A stretch of DNA of 13,380 nt from a bacterium (GTDB lineage Bacteria; Verrucomicrobiota; Verrucomicrobiia; Limisphaerales; J093): contig JAJXTA010000018.1 of NCBI GenBank assembly GCA_021784265.1, positions 1 through 13,380 on the forward strand, written 5' to 3'. Numbering within the stretch: the stretch's first letter is position 1; each line of letters opens with the position of its first letter. The position numbers were made by a program, and so were the translations under genes. This document shows positions 7,530-13,380 of the stretch, piece after piece. A model generated the notes under the pieces. It was not told the DNA's origin, did no database searches, and saw only the letters and a program-made list of their open reading frames with translations.

Positions 7530-9161
7530 ATGAAGCATACCCTCGCTCCCGTTGTCCTCGGTCTGCTCGGGGTCGTCCTCGGAGATGCTCAGACGAAGAC
7601 GGAACCGAAGCCGACCATCCCCCACCCACCGGGCGCCACCCACGGGCGCTACTTCAAGCCGGCATCCGTGACCAGTCACGGGGTAGTGACGGTCGCGGGC
7701 CGGCATCTGAAGTACGATGCCGTCGCGAGCACCGTGGTGGTGCATCCCAAGGGCTGGGACGACGCGGCTCCTTCAGGCGCCAGCAAGGCCAAGGAGGGTG
7801 AGGGGCGGGAAAACCCGAGCGCGGAGGCCTCCATGTTCTCCATCGCCTATTTCAAGCAGGGCGCGGATCCCGCGAGGCGCCCGCTCACGTTTCTGTTCAA
7901 TGGCGGCCCGGGCTCCTCGACCGTCTGGTTGCACATGGGGGCGTTTGGTCCACGGCGCGTCGTCACGGCGGACGATTCGCACACCCCGGCGGCGCCCTAC
8001 CGGGTGGTCAACAACGATTACAGCCTGCTGGACGCGAGCGACCTGGTGTTCATCGATGCCCCTGGGACCGGCTTCAGCCGCATTGCGGGCAAGGATAAGG
8101 AGAAGGCGTTTTATGGGGTGGATGCCGATGCCCACGCCTTTGCCGAGTTCATCACTGCGTTCCTCTCCCAACACGGGCGATGGAACTCGCCCAAATACCT
8201 TTTTGGCGAGAGCTACGGCACCCCTCGTTCCGCGGTGCTGGTGAATTTGTTGCAAACCGAGTACTCCCTCGATTTCAACGGGATCATCATGCTCTCCCAG
8301 ATTCTCAACTTCGATCTCAGCGTTGACGACCCGGAAGACAACCCGGGCATCGAGCTGCCCTACGAGTTGGCCCTGCCCACCTACGCGGCCACCGCTTGGT
8401 ATCATCACCACCTCCCGGGTCCGATCGCTCCCGCCGGTCTCGAGGGCTTGCTCCAGGAGGTGGAGGCCTTCGCCCTGAACGACTACGCCCGCGCCCTGGC
8501 CCAGGGGGCGAGTCTGCCGGCGGACCAACGCCAGGCGGTCGCCGAGAAGTTGCACGCCTACACCGGGCTGCCGGTCGGTTATATCCTCAAGGCCCGCCTG
8601 CGCATCGACGGCGGCGAGTTCGAGAAGAACCTCCAGGACGATACCGAGACCACGACCGGGCGGTTGGATACGCGCTTTTCCGGGCCCACGATGGACCCGC
8701 TGAGCAAGCGGGCCGACTATGATCCCCAAGAGGCAGCCATCGGGTCAGCCTATGTCTCGGCCTTCAACGACTACGTCCGGAAGACCCTGCGGTACGGCCA
8801 GGACCAGACCTACCGGGCGGCCAGCGAGTTGTGGAAGACTTGGAACTATCAGCATCAACCGCCTGGGACGGACATGCCGCTGCCGCAAGCGGCCAACACC
8901 ATGCCCGACTTGGCCAGTGCGATGAAGTACAACCCCCAGTTGCAGGTGTTGTTGACGGGGGGCTACTTTGACCTCGCCACGCCGTTCTTCGAGGGACTGT
9001 ATGAGATGCGCCATTTGCAGATACCGGCCAAGCTCCAGGCGAACATCCGGTACCGCTATTACCCATCGGGCCACATGGTCTATGCCCACCAAGCCTCCCT
9101 CGAGGCGTTGCACCGGGATGTGGCGACGTTTATCCGCTCGACGGATAACCTGGGCGAGTAG
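7530..9161 (+). CDS. Secreted serine carboxypeptidase-like peptidase, family S10
   Basis: Predicted alpha/beta-hydrolase serine carboxypeptidase that removes C-terminal amino acids from peptides, acting after export. The 543-residue protein begins with a signal peptide (MKHTLAPVVLGLLGVVLGDA, probable cleavage near residue 20). The oxyanion-hole motif NGGPGSS is at 124-130. The family triad is visible: Ser228 in GESYG, Asp481 in GGYFDLATP and His515 in SGHMVY. All three occur in the usual order and spacing for S10. A charged, flexible insert (KAKEGEGRENPSAE) near 85-100 sits before the core. The ATG at 7530 is preferred because it starts the signal peptide; only a weak AAGG lies 2 bases upstream. 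It diverges from the glycosidase pair across 249 bases, where I saw no convincing promoter in this direction. All expected catalytic residues are present, so it is probably active. The natural substrate is unknown. Confidence 0.9.
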   Translation: MKHTLAPVVLGLLGVVLGDAQTKTEPKPTIPHPPGATHGRYFKPASVTSHGVVTVAGRHLKYDAVASTVVVHPKGWDDAAPSGASKAKEGEGRENPSAEASMFSIAYFKQGADPARRPLTFLFNGGPGSSTVWLHMGAFGPRRVVTADDSHTPAAPYRVVNNDYSLLDASDLVFIDAPGTGFSRIAGKDKEKAFYGVDADAHAFAEFITAFLSQHGRWNSPKYLFGESYGTPRSAVLVNLLQTEYSLDFNGIIMLSQILNFDLSVDDPEDNPGIELPYELALPTYAATAWYHHHLPGPIAPAGLEGLLQEVEAFALNDYARALAQGASLPADQRQAVAEKLHAYTGLPVGYILKARLRIDGGEFEKNLQDDTETTTGRLDTRFSGPTMDPLSKRADYDPQEAAIGSAYVSAFNDYVRKTLRYGQDQTYRAASELWKTWNYQHQPPGTDMPLPQAANTMPDLASAMKYNPQLQVLLTGGYFDLATPFFEGLYEMRHLQIPAKLQANIRYRYYPSGHMVYAHQASLEALHRDVATFIRSTDNLGE

Positions 9162-9188
9162 CGCGGGGTCATCGAGGAGTGCGCACAC

Positions 9189-9229
9189 GCCCGCTCGTGC
9201 CCCCTGGCCAGGGTCGGCTCAGGGCGGGC
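9189..9229. terminator. Nested hairpin between converging peptidase and epimerase genes
   Basis: GCCCGCTC at 9189-9196 pairs with GGGCGGGC at 9222-9229 (one G-U pair), and the 12-base palindrome CCCTGGCCAGGG at 9202-9213 lies between. The structure fills the middle of the 76-base gap between two converging stop codons, where a two-way terminator is expected. There is no T-run on either strand, so its activity is uncertain. Confidence 0.4.
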
Positions 9230-9237
9230 TCCACCCT

Positions 9238-10266
9238 TCAGCGGTGCGTGGGGGCGCGGCGGGCGTCGGCATAGCCATTGGCTCGGAACCAAGCGACGGC
9301 ATCCACCAAAGCCTGACGCGGTGGGGTTTGGGGCAAGCCCAGTTCCCGGACCGCTTTGGCGGGGTTGAAGAACATCTTGTAGCGGGCCATGCGCACCCCG
9401 GCCAGGGGGGCCCGCGGCGGGTGACCGGTGAGCCGGGCGAGGGCTTCGTTGGCGTGGGCCACCGCCAAGGCTACGGCATAGGGAATCCGCAGCCGCGGCG
9501 CGGGAACACCGGCAACCTCCTCCAGCACGGCAAAGGTGTCGCGCAAGGTCCAGTTGCCCCCCGCATGCCCGAGAATGTAGCGTTCCCCAACTCGCCCCCG
9601 TTCCGCCGCGAGGATGTGGCCGAGGGCAACGTCTTGGACGTGGACCCAGTTGAGGCCGGTGTCCAGATAGGCGGGCATCCGCCCCGTGAGTAGGTCAACG
9701 ATCACCTGGCCGGTCGGGGTGGGTTTAACATCGCGGGGCCCGACCGGCGCGCTGGGGTTGACAATGACAATCGGCAGCCCCTGCGCGGCCAGTTCCCGGG
9801 CGATCACCTCGGCGCGCCACTTGGAAAGCTTGTAGGGATTGCTCATCTGGCGCTCGGACACCGGCGTCTGCTCGTCGCCGGGCGCGGGGCGACCGCGCGA
9901 CGGGTGAGAGAGACCGATGCAGCCGACGGTGCTGGTATAGACGATGCGTTGGCAACCGGCCTGGGCCGCGGCCTCGAGAACCGTGCGCGTGCCTTCGACG
10001 TTGGCGGCGTAGAGCGGACGGTAATCGGGCAACCAAAGCGCGTACTGCGCCGCCACGTGGAAACACCAATCGCAGCCGCGCATGGCCGCCACCAGCCGGT
10101 CACGGTTGGCGAGGTCCCCTTCGACGACCTCGCAGGCCGCGCCCGTCAGGCCGCGCCGATCGCTACCCGGCCGCAGCAACGCCTTGACGGTGTGGCCCCC
10201 GGCGCCGAGCGCATGGACGAGGTTGGCGCCGATGAACCCGGAGGCGCCGGTGACGAAGCAGTGCAT
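9238..10266 (-). CDS. hpnA: HpnA-like NAD-dependent sugar epimerase (hopanoid-associated type)
   Basis: A 342-residue extended short-chain dehydrogenase of the NAD-dependent epimerase/dehydratase class, cytoplasmic. The NAD-binding TGASGFIG glycine motif is at 6-13. The catalytic pair is Tyr145/Lys149 in YKLSK, with TST at 111-113 supplying the serine/threonine. Several blocks match the hopanoid-associated epimerase family rather than generic epimerases: YALWLPDY at 75-82, NPSAPVGPRDVKPTPTG at 170-186, LDTGLNWVHVQDVALGH at 201-217 and the C-terminal GVRMARYKMFF. The name rests on those blocks; the family's exact sugar substrate is not known to me. It usually neighbours hopanoid biosynthesis genes, but none lies within this window. 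The ATG at 10266 places the glycine motif correctly. There is no clear ribosome site, and 107 bases separate it from the synthetase gene upstream on the same strand. Confidence 0.87.
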   Translation of the reverse strand: MHCFVTGASGFIGANLVHALGAGGHTVKALLRPGSDRRGLTGAACEVVEGDLANRDRLVAAMRGCDWCFHVAAQYALWLPDYRPLYAANVEGTRTVLEAAAQAGCQRIVYTSTVGCIGLSHPSRGRPAPGDEQTPVSERQMSNPYKLSKWRAEVIARELAAQGLPIVIVNPSAPVGPRDVKPTPTGQVIVDLLTGRMPAYLDTGLNWVHVQDVALGHILAAERGRVGERYILGHAGGNWTLRDTFAVLEEVAGVPAPRLRIPYAVALAVAHANEALARLTGHPPRAPLAGVRMARYKMFFNPAKAVRELGLPQTPPRQALVDAVAWFRANGYADARRAPTHR

Positions 10267-10335
10267 GCGGTCTTAGCGGCGGGGTCGGTGCGCTTGCGAG
10301 CCGACGCCTGGGATGCCGGCCGGTCCCGTGACGCT

Positions 10336-10368
10336 CGAGCCGGGACAGGCGTTCCGGCGTCCGGCTCG
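10336..10368 (-). terminator. Hairpin directly after the glycyl-tRNA synthetase stop
   Basis: CGAGCCGG at 10336-10343 pairs perfectly with CCGGCTCG at 10361-10368, and two more pairs form beyond a one-base bulge, leaving a 12-base loop. On the minus strand the stem starts 6 bases after the TAG stop. This is a strong GC stem in the position of a terminator, separating the synthetase from the hpnA-like gene. No T-tract follows it. Confidence 0.45.
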
Positions 10369-10373
10369 GGGTC

Positions 10374-11984
10374 CTACCGGGTCTTGCTCAGGAGCAGCGG
10401 GAGCAGCTCCTCGAGCGGCACGCGGGTCTGTTGCATCGTGTCCCGGTCACGCAGCGTGACCGTGTCCCGTTGGGCCGGGGTCTCGCCCAGCGTGTCGAAG
10501 TCGATGGTGACCCCAAACGGGGTGCCCGCCTCGTCCTGGCGGCGGTAACGCCGGCCGATGGCGCCGGACTCGTCGTAGAAAACCGTGAGGTGGGGGCGAA
10601 GGCGGTCGCGCACCTCCCGGGCCTTGGCGACCAACTCCGGGCGGTTCTTCAACAAGGGGAAGACCCCCACCTTGATGGGCGCCACCCGCGGGTGGAAGCG
10701 CATCACCACGCGGGGCTCCGGGTTGCCCTTCTCGTCGGGCACGGTCTCTTCGCGGTAGGCCTCGCAGATCAGGGCCAGGATCAGCCGATCCACCCCGGCG
10801 CTGGGTTCGATGACGTGCGGGACAAAGCGGGTCCGGCTTTCCTCATCGAAATATTCCATGGACTTGCCACTGAACTTCTGGTGCTGGGAGAGGTCGAAGT
10901 CGCCGCGGGCCGCCACCCCTTCCAGCTCCTGCAGGCCGAAGGGGAAACGGTATTGGATATCGACGCAGGCGCGGGCGTAGTGGGCGAGCTCTTCCTTCTT
11001 TTGCCAATAAAAATCCAGGGACTGGCGCGGCAAGCCGATGCCCTCGTACCAGCGGACCCGTTCCTCGACCCAGTGGCGGTGCCACTCGTTCCAGCCCCAG
11101 TTGGGCTGCGGTTGGGTCAGGTCCGTCCCGGCGGGTGGGGGACCGAGCTTGGCTTGGGCGACCGGATCGGGTCTGATGAAGAACTCCAGCTCCATCTGCT
11201 CGAACTCGCGCGAGCGGAAGGTGAAGTTCCGGGGGTTGATCTCGTTGCGGAAGGCCTTGCCGATCTGACAGATCCCGAAGGGGACTTTTTGACGGGAGAC
11301 TTCCAGCACGTTCTTAAACTGAGCGAAGATGGCCTGGGCGGTCTCGGGACGGAGGTAGGCCACGTTCTCGTCGCTCTCGACCGGGCCCACCCAGGTCTTA
11401 AACATGAGGTTGAACTGGCGGGGTTCGGTCAGGAGGCTGCCGTTGTCAGGATTGTAGCGGGTCGAATCGATCACCGGCGCCATCGTCTCGCCCAACAACT
11501 CCGCCGTGGCCAGGCCGCGCTGTTGGTAGTACTGGCGGGCGACCCGGCGGGCGTATTCCGGGTGCTTGCCGCTGGTGATCAGCACGGAGTAGGGCTCGGG
11601 ACACGCTTGGCCGGTCGCCGGGTCGCGGGCGCCGGTGAAGGCGTAGGCGTCGCCGCTCTGCGGCTCGATCTGGTCGGCGCGGAAGCGTTTTTTGGTCAGG
11701 AGACAATCGACCATCGGGTCGCTGAAGGTGCTGGTGTGGCCGCTGGCTTCCCACACCTTCGGGTGCATGATGATGCTGGCGTCCAGGCCCACCACATCTT
11801 CTCTCCCGGTCATCGCCCGCCACCAGCAGTCCTTCACGTTGCGTTTGAGCTCCGCCCCGAGCGGGCCATAGTCCCAAAACCCGTTGATGCCGCCGTACAC
11901 TTCGGAGGATTGGAAAATGAAACCCCGGCGTTTGCACAGGGAGACAATCCGTTCCATCAACTCGTTTGTCTTGGGCTCGCCCAT
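10374..11984 (-). CDS. glyQS: Glycine--tRNA ligase, single-chain (alpha2) type
   Basis: Charges tRNA-Gly with glycine in the cytoplasm as a class II homodimer. From the ATG at 11984 the protein has 536 residues, beginning MGEPKTNELMERIVSLCKRR, with the typical FIFQSSEVYGGINGFWDYGPLG start of the catalytic core near 23-43. Class II motif 2 is at about 245-269 (FRNEINPR, then REFEQMELEFF). Motif 3 is EPSAGVDR at 393-400, with the invariant Arg400. The C-terminal anticodon-binding domain begins near RVAPIKVGVFPLL. About 80 residues separate RFRAD (100-104) from TEPRQFN (starting at 186). The frame continues upstream to a possible start at 12179, but that segment is Pro/Gly-rich, unrelated to the family and would overlap the divergent gene. 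There is no Shine-Dalgarno; a promoter-like pair lies close upstream. This is the single-chain enzyme, not the GlyQ+GlyS two-subunit form. Confidence 0.97.
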   Translation of the reverse strand: MGEPKTNELMERIVSLCKRRGFIFQSSEVYGGINGFWDYGPLGAELKRNVKDCWWRAMTGREDVVGLDASIIMHPKVWEASGHTSTFSDPMVDCLLTKKRFRADQIEPQSGDAYAFTGARDPATGQACPEPYSVLITSGKHPEYARRVARQYYQQRGLATAELLGETMAPVIDSTRYNPDNGSLLTEPRQFNLMFKTWVGPVESDENVAYLRPETAQAIFAQFKNVLEVSRQKVPFGICQIGKAFRNEINPRNFTFRSREFEQMELEFFIRPDPVAQAKLGPPPAGTDLTQPQPNWGWNEWHRHWVEERVRWYEGIGLPRQSLDFYWQKKEELAHYARACVDIQYRFPFGLQELEGVAARGDFDLSQHQKFSGKSMEYFDEESRTRFVPHVIEPSAGVDRLILALICEAYREETVPDEKGNPEPRVVMRFHPRVAPIKVGVFPLLKNRPELVAKAREVRDRLRPHLTVFYDESGAIGRRYRRQDEAGTPFGVTIDFDTLGETPAQRDTVTLRDRDTMQQTRVPLEELLPLLLSKTR

Positions 11985-11997
11985 ATATGTGGGGGGG

Positions 11998-12026
11998 AGT
12001 GTTGAACCTGGCGGGGGTGATGTCAA
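11998..12026 (-). promoter_or_regulatory. Promoter-like pair for the glycyl-tRNA synthetase gene
   Basis: On the minus strand a perfect TTGACA is followed after 17 bases by AACACT, which keeps the important second A and last T of a -10 box but matches only 3 of 6. Thirteen bases, including a run of seven C, separate it from the ATG at 11984. The predicted leader is only a few bases long, consistent with the missing Shine-Dalgarno. Confidence 0.4.
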
Positions 12027-12053
12027 GAAGGCGCGCCCGCCCGGGGGCGAGGC

Positions 12054-12083
12054 TTGACCTGCCGGATTGTTTCCCAACACACT
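12054..12083 (+). promoter_or_regulatory. Promoter-like pair for the GYF_2 membrane protein gene
   Basis: TTGACC (5 of 6 to the -35 box) is followed after 18 bases by CACACT (3 of 6, keeping A2 and T6), ending 7 bases before the ATG at 12091. The -10 element resembles AACACT of the divergent synthetase promoter. It is weak on its own but again implies a nearly leaderless mRNA. Confidence 0.3.
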
Positions 12084-12090
12084 CGGGTAC

Positions 12091-13044
12091 ATGTACAAAA
12101 TGATCGGCGGCGACCAACGGGAGTACGGTCCAGTCTCGGCGGAAGAGTTGCGGGACTGGGTGGCGGACAACCGGGCCAACGGTCAAACGTTGGTGCAGGC
12201 GGAGGGGAGTAACGAGTGGAAGCCGCTGGCGACGTTTGCCGAGTTGCGGTCGGCCCTGGCCGCGGGGGCGGGCGGTGGCGCGGGCGCGCCGGGGGCCGCC
12301 GTGACCAGTCCTGCGGGGAGCGAGGCCCGAGGAGGGGACTTGGAGCTGGGCCGGTGTCTGGGGCAGGGCTGGCTGCTCCTGCGCCAGCATTTTGTCTTGT
12401 TGGCGGCGGCCACCACGCTGGTGTGGCTGATCCTCACCGCCAGCGCGTTCACTTGGTTGGGCGGCCTGATTGGCGTGGTCGTGGCCGGCGCCTTGCATGC
12501 CGGGCTGATGTTGCTCTACCTCCGGCTGGTGCGCCGGCAGCCCGCCGCCATCTCGGATATCTTCTCCTGTTTTGGCGCCGGGTTCACCCCGCTGATGTTG
12601 ATCTGGATCGTCAGTCATTTTCTCAGCGGGCTGGGCACCCTGTGCTGTCTGGTGCCGGGCCTGTACCTGAAGGTGATCTGGTCGTTCAGCCTGATCCTCG
12701 CCGCCGATCAAGGGTTAGACTTCTGGCCGGCGATGGAACTGAGCCGCCGGGTCGTCTCCCGCCAGCTCTTCAAGATCGCCACCCTGCTCGGCATCGCCTA
12801 CCTGCCCGTGATCCTCGCCGCCCTCTACAGTGGCTATGAGTCCACAGTCTTCTTCCTCCGCTTGTTTGGCGACACCGTCCCCTTGTGGCACTTGCAGAGC
12901 CTGATGGAGCATCGCGTCGAGATCGCCAAATTCGCCGGTAAATTGGAGATGCAGCAACAGTTGGTCTTGTTGCTCAACCTGCCCTTCGCCTACGCCACGC
13001 TGCTCACTGCCTATGACACCCTCTTCCCCCGCCGGGAGGCGTAA
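12091..13044 (+). CDS. GYF_2-domain multi-pass membrane protein
   Basis: Function unknown; probably an inner-membrane protein. From the ATG at 12091 it has 317 residues. Residues 1-50 form a GYF_2 (DUF4339) domain, with the hallmark YGPVSAEELRDWV at 12-24, TLVQ at 33-36 and EWKPL at 42-46. This domain type is thought to bind proline-rich peptides or partner proteins. An Ala/Gly-rich linker (55-80) leads to a membrane domain with hydrophobic segments near 101-121, 122-146, 166-206, 226-249 and 289-306. The stretch DIFSCF...LGTLCCLVPGLYLKVIWSFS...AMELSRR resembles DUF975-like membrane proteins, which share a G-x-x-x-x-x-V/I-P-G-x-Y pattern. An in-frame start at 12067 is possible, but GYF_2 domains normally begin within a few residues of the N-terminus, as they do from 12091. 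Four bases separate its stop from the ATG of the next small membrane gene, so they form one operon. Confidence 0.82.
   Translation: MYKMIGGDQREYGPVSAEELRDWVADNRANGQTLVQAEGSNEWKPLATFAELRSALAAGAGGGAGAPGAAVTSPAGSEARGGDLELGRCLGQGWLLLRQHFVLLAAATTLVWLILTASAFTWLGGLIGVVVAGALHAGLMLLYLRLVRRQPAAISDIFSCFGAGFTPLMLIWIVSHFLSGLGTLCCLVPGLYLKVIWSFSLILAADQGLDFWPAMELSRRVVSRQLFKIATLLGIAYLPVILAALYSGYESTVFFLRLFGDTVPLWHLQSLMEHRVEIAKFAGKLEMQQQLVLLLNLPFAYATLLTAYDTLFPRREA
13034..13039 (+). promoter_or_regulatory. Shine-Dalgarno of the last small gene
   Basis: GGGAGG lies 9 bases before the ATG at 13049 and inside the last codons of the GYF_2 gene. It decides the start in favour of 13049 over an in-frame start at 13013. 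It is the only strong ribosome site seen in the window, as expected for the second gene of an operon. Confidence 0.65.
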
Positions 13045-13048
13045 ACCG

Positions 13049-13372
13049 ATGGACAAGCCCACTGCCTGGGCGTGCACCTTGACGAACCTGGTCACCCTGC
13101 CTGGCTTGGGCACGGTGGCGGGGGGGCGAACGGTTGGCTATGTCCAGGCCGGGGTCGCCCTGGTCGGTTTTGGGTTGAGCTTGCTCGGGGTGGCGGGCGC
13201 CCTCCGGGATTGGCTGCACGACGGCGAACTGCCCCACACGCTGACGCGGAGCCTCGAGGCGGGCTTGCTCGGCATCAGCCTCTACCTTACGGCGTGGCTG
13301 TGGGCGCTGGGGAGCAGCCTCGGGTTTCATCGGCAGGCGCGCCAACCGCCCCCGCTCGAACCGCGCGCTTGA
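13049..13372 (+). CDS. Small two-helix membrane protein, unknown function
   Basis: I do not recognise a named family. From the ATG at 13049 the protein has 107 residues. A polar N-terminus with Cys9 leads to LTNLVTLPGLGTVAGGR, a Gly-rich segment that resembles re-entrant or helix-capping sequence. Two hydrophobic helices follow, at about 29-51 (VGYVQAGVALVGFGLSLLG) and 71-91, separated by a polar loop (RDWLHDGELPHTLTR). The tail is short and Pro-rich with RQPPPLEP at 99-105. Because GYF-type domains bind proline-rich motifs, this tail could be a contact point for the GYF_2 protein encoded just upstream, but that is speculation. The good Shine-Dalgarno and the 4-base spacing after the upstream stop support a real, co-translated gene. 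The stop is 8 bases before the window end. Confidence 0.75.
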   Translation: MDKPTAWACTLTNLVTLPGLGTVAGGRTVGYVQAGVALVGFGLSLLGVAGALRDWLHDGELPHTLTRSLEAGLLGISLYLTAWLWALGSSLGFHRQARQPPPLEPRA

Positions 13373-13380
13373 CCCTGTCC

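Noticed and set aside
10431..12005. A 524-codon plus-strand open frame opposite glyQS
   Set aside because: The minus strand encodes all class II synthetase motifs; this frame is a shadow.
11985..12179. In-frame 65-residue N-terminal extension of glycyl-tRNA synthetase
   Set aside because: Pro/Gly-rich, not part of the family, and it would overlap the divergent GYF_2 gene; the ATG at 11984 gives the normal N-terminus.
1..13380. tRNA, rRNA, riboswitch, CRISPR, insertion sequence or phage features
   Set aside because: No cloverleaf, repeat-spacer array, transposase motif or terminal inverted repeats were seen in any gap; gaps between genes are all under 250 bases. A covariance-model search would settle small RNAs.

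Overview
The window is GC-rich chromosomal DNA (about two thirds G+C by eye) with eight protein genes, little non-coding space and no RNA gene, insertion sequence, phage gene or CRISPR array that I could find. The gene set fits a Verrucomicrobiota-like bacterium, probably Pedosphaera/Limisphaera-like. It holds a CoA-transferase fused to a GNAT domain, two large secreted glycoside-hydrolase-type proteins, a single-chain (alpha2-type) glycyl-tRNA synthetase, an HpnA-type epimerase and a GYF_2 membrane protein. This placement is inferred from protein families, not from a marker-gene tree.

Layout. 2-1888 (+): acetyl-CoA hydrolase/CoA-transferase with a C-terminal GNAT domain, cut at its 5' end by the window edge. 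1986-7280 (-): a two-gene unit, first a ~1034-residue secreted GH123/DUF6067-like protein (7280-4176), then a secreted GH20-like hexosaminidase (4058-1986). 7530-9161 (+): secreted serine carboxypeptidase-like (S10) protein, divergent from the glycosidase pair. 9238-10266 (-): HpnA-like NAD-dependent sugar epimerase. 10374-11984 (-): glycyl-tRNA synthetase. 12091-13372 (+): GYF_2 multi-pass membrane protein followed 4 bases later by a small two-helix membrane protein, divergent from the synthetase.

How the genes may work together. The two glycosidase-type proteins and the S10 peptidase all carry export signals, and their genes meet at one intergenic region of 249 bases. This suggests breakdown of an external glycoprotein or amino-sugar polymer, although only proximity supports it. 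The CoA-transferase/GNAT protein belongs to acetate and acyl-CoA metabolism. HpnA is usually in hopanoid loci, but no other hopanoid gene is visible here. The synthetase is housekeeping.

Regulation. Promoter-like -35/-10 pairs lie unusually close to the start codons of the GH123-like gene, the synthetase gene and the GYF_2 gene. None of these has a Shine-Dalgarno sequence, which would fit nearly leaderless transcripts. Only the last small gene has a clear Shine-Dalgarno. Hairpins without U-tracts lie in the gaps after the CoA-transferase, after the peptidase and after the synthetase.

I did not find a convincing new multi-gene system. The points most worth following are the GH123-like/GH20-like pair, the GNAT fusion and the apparent leaderless architecture.
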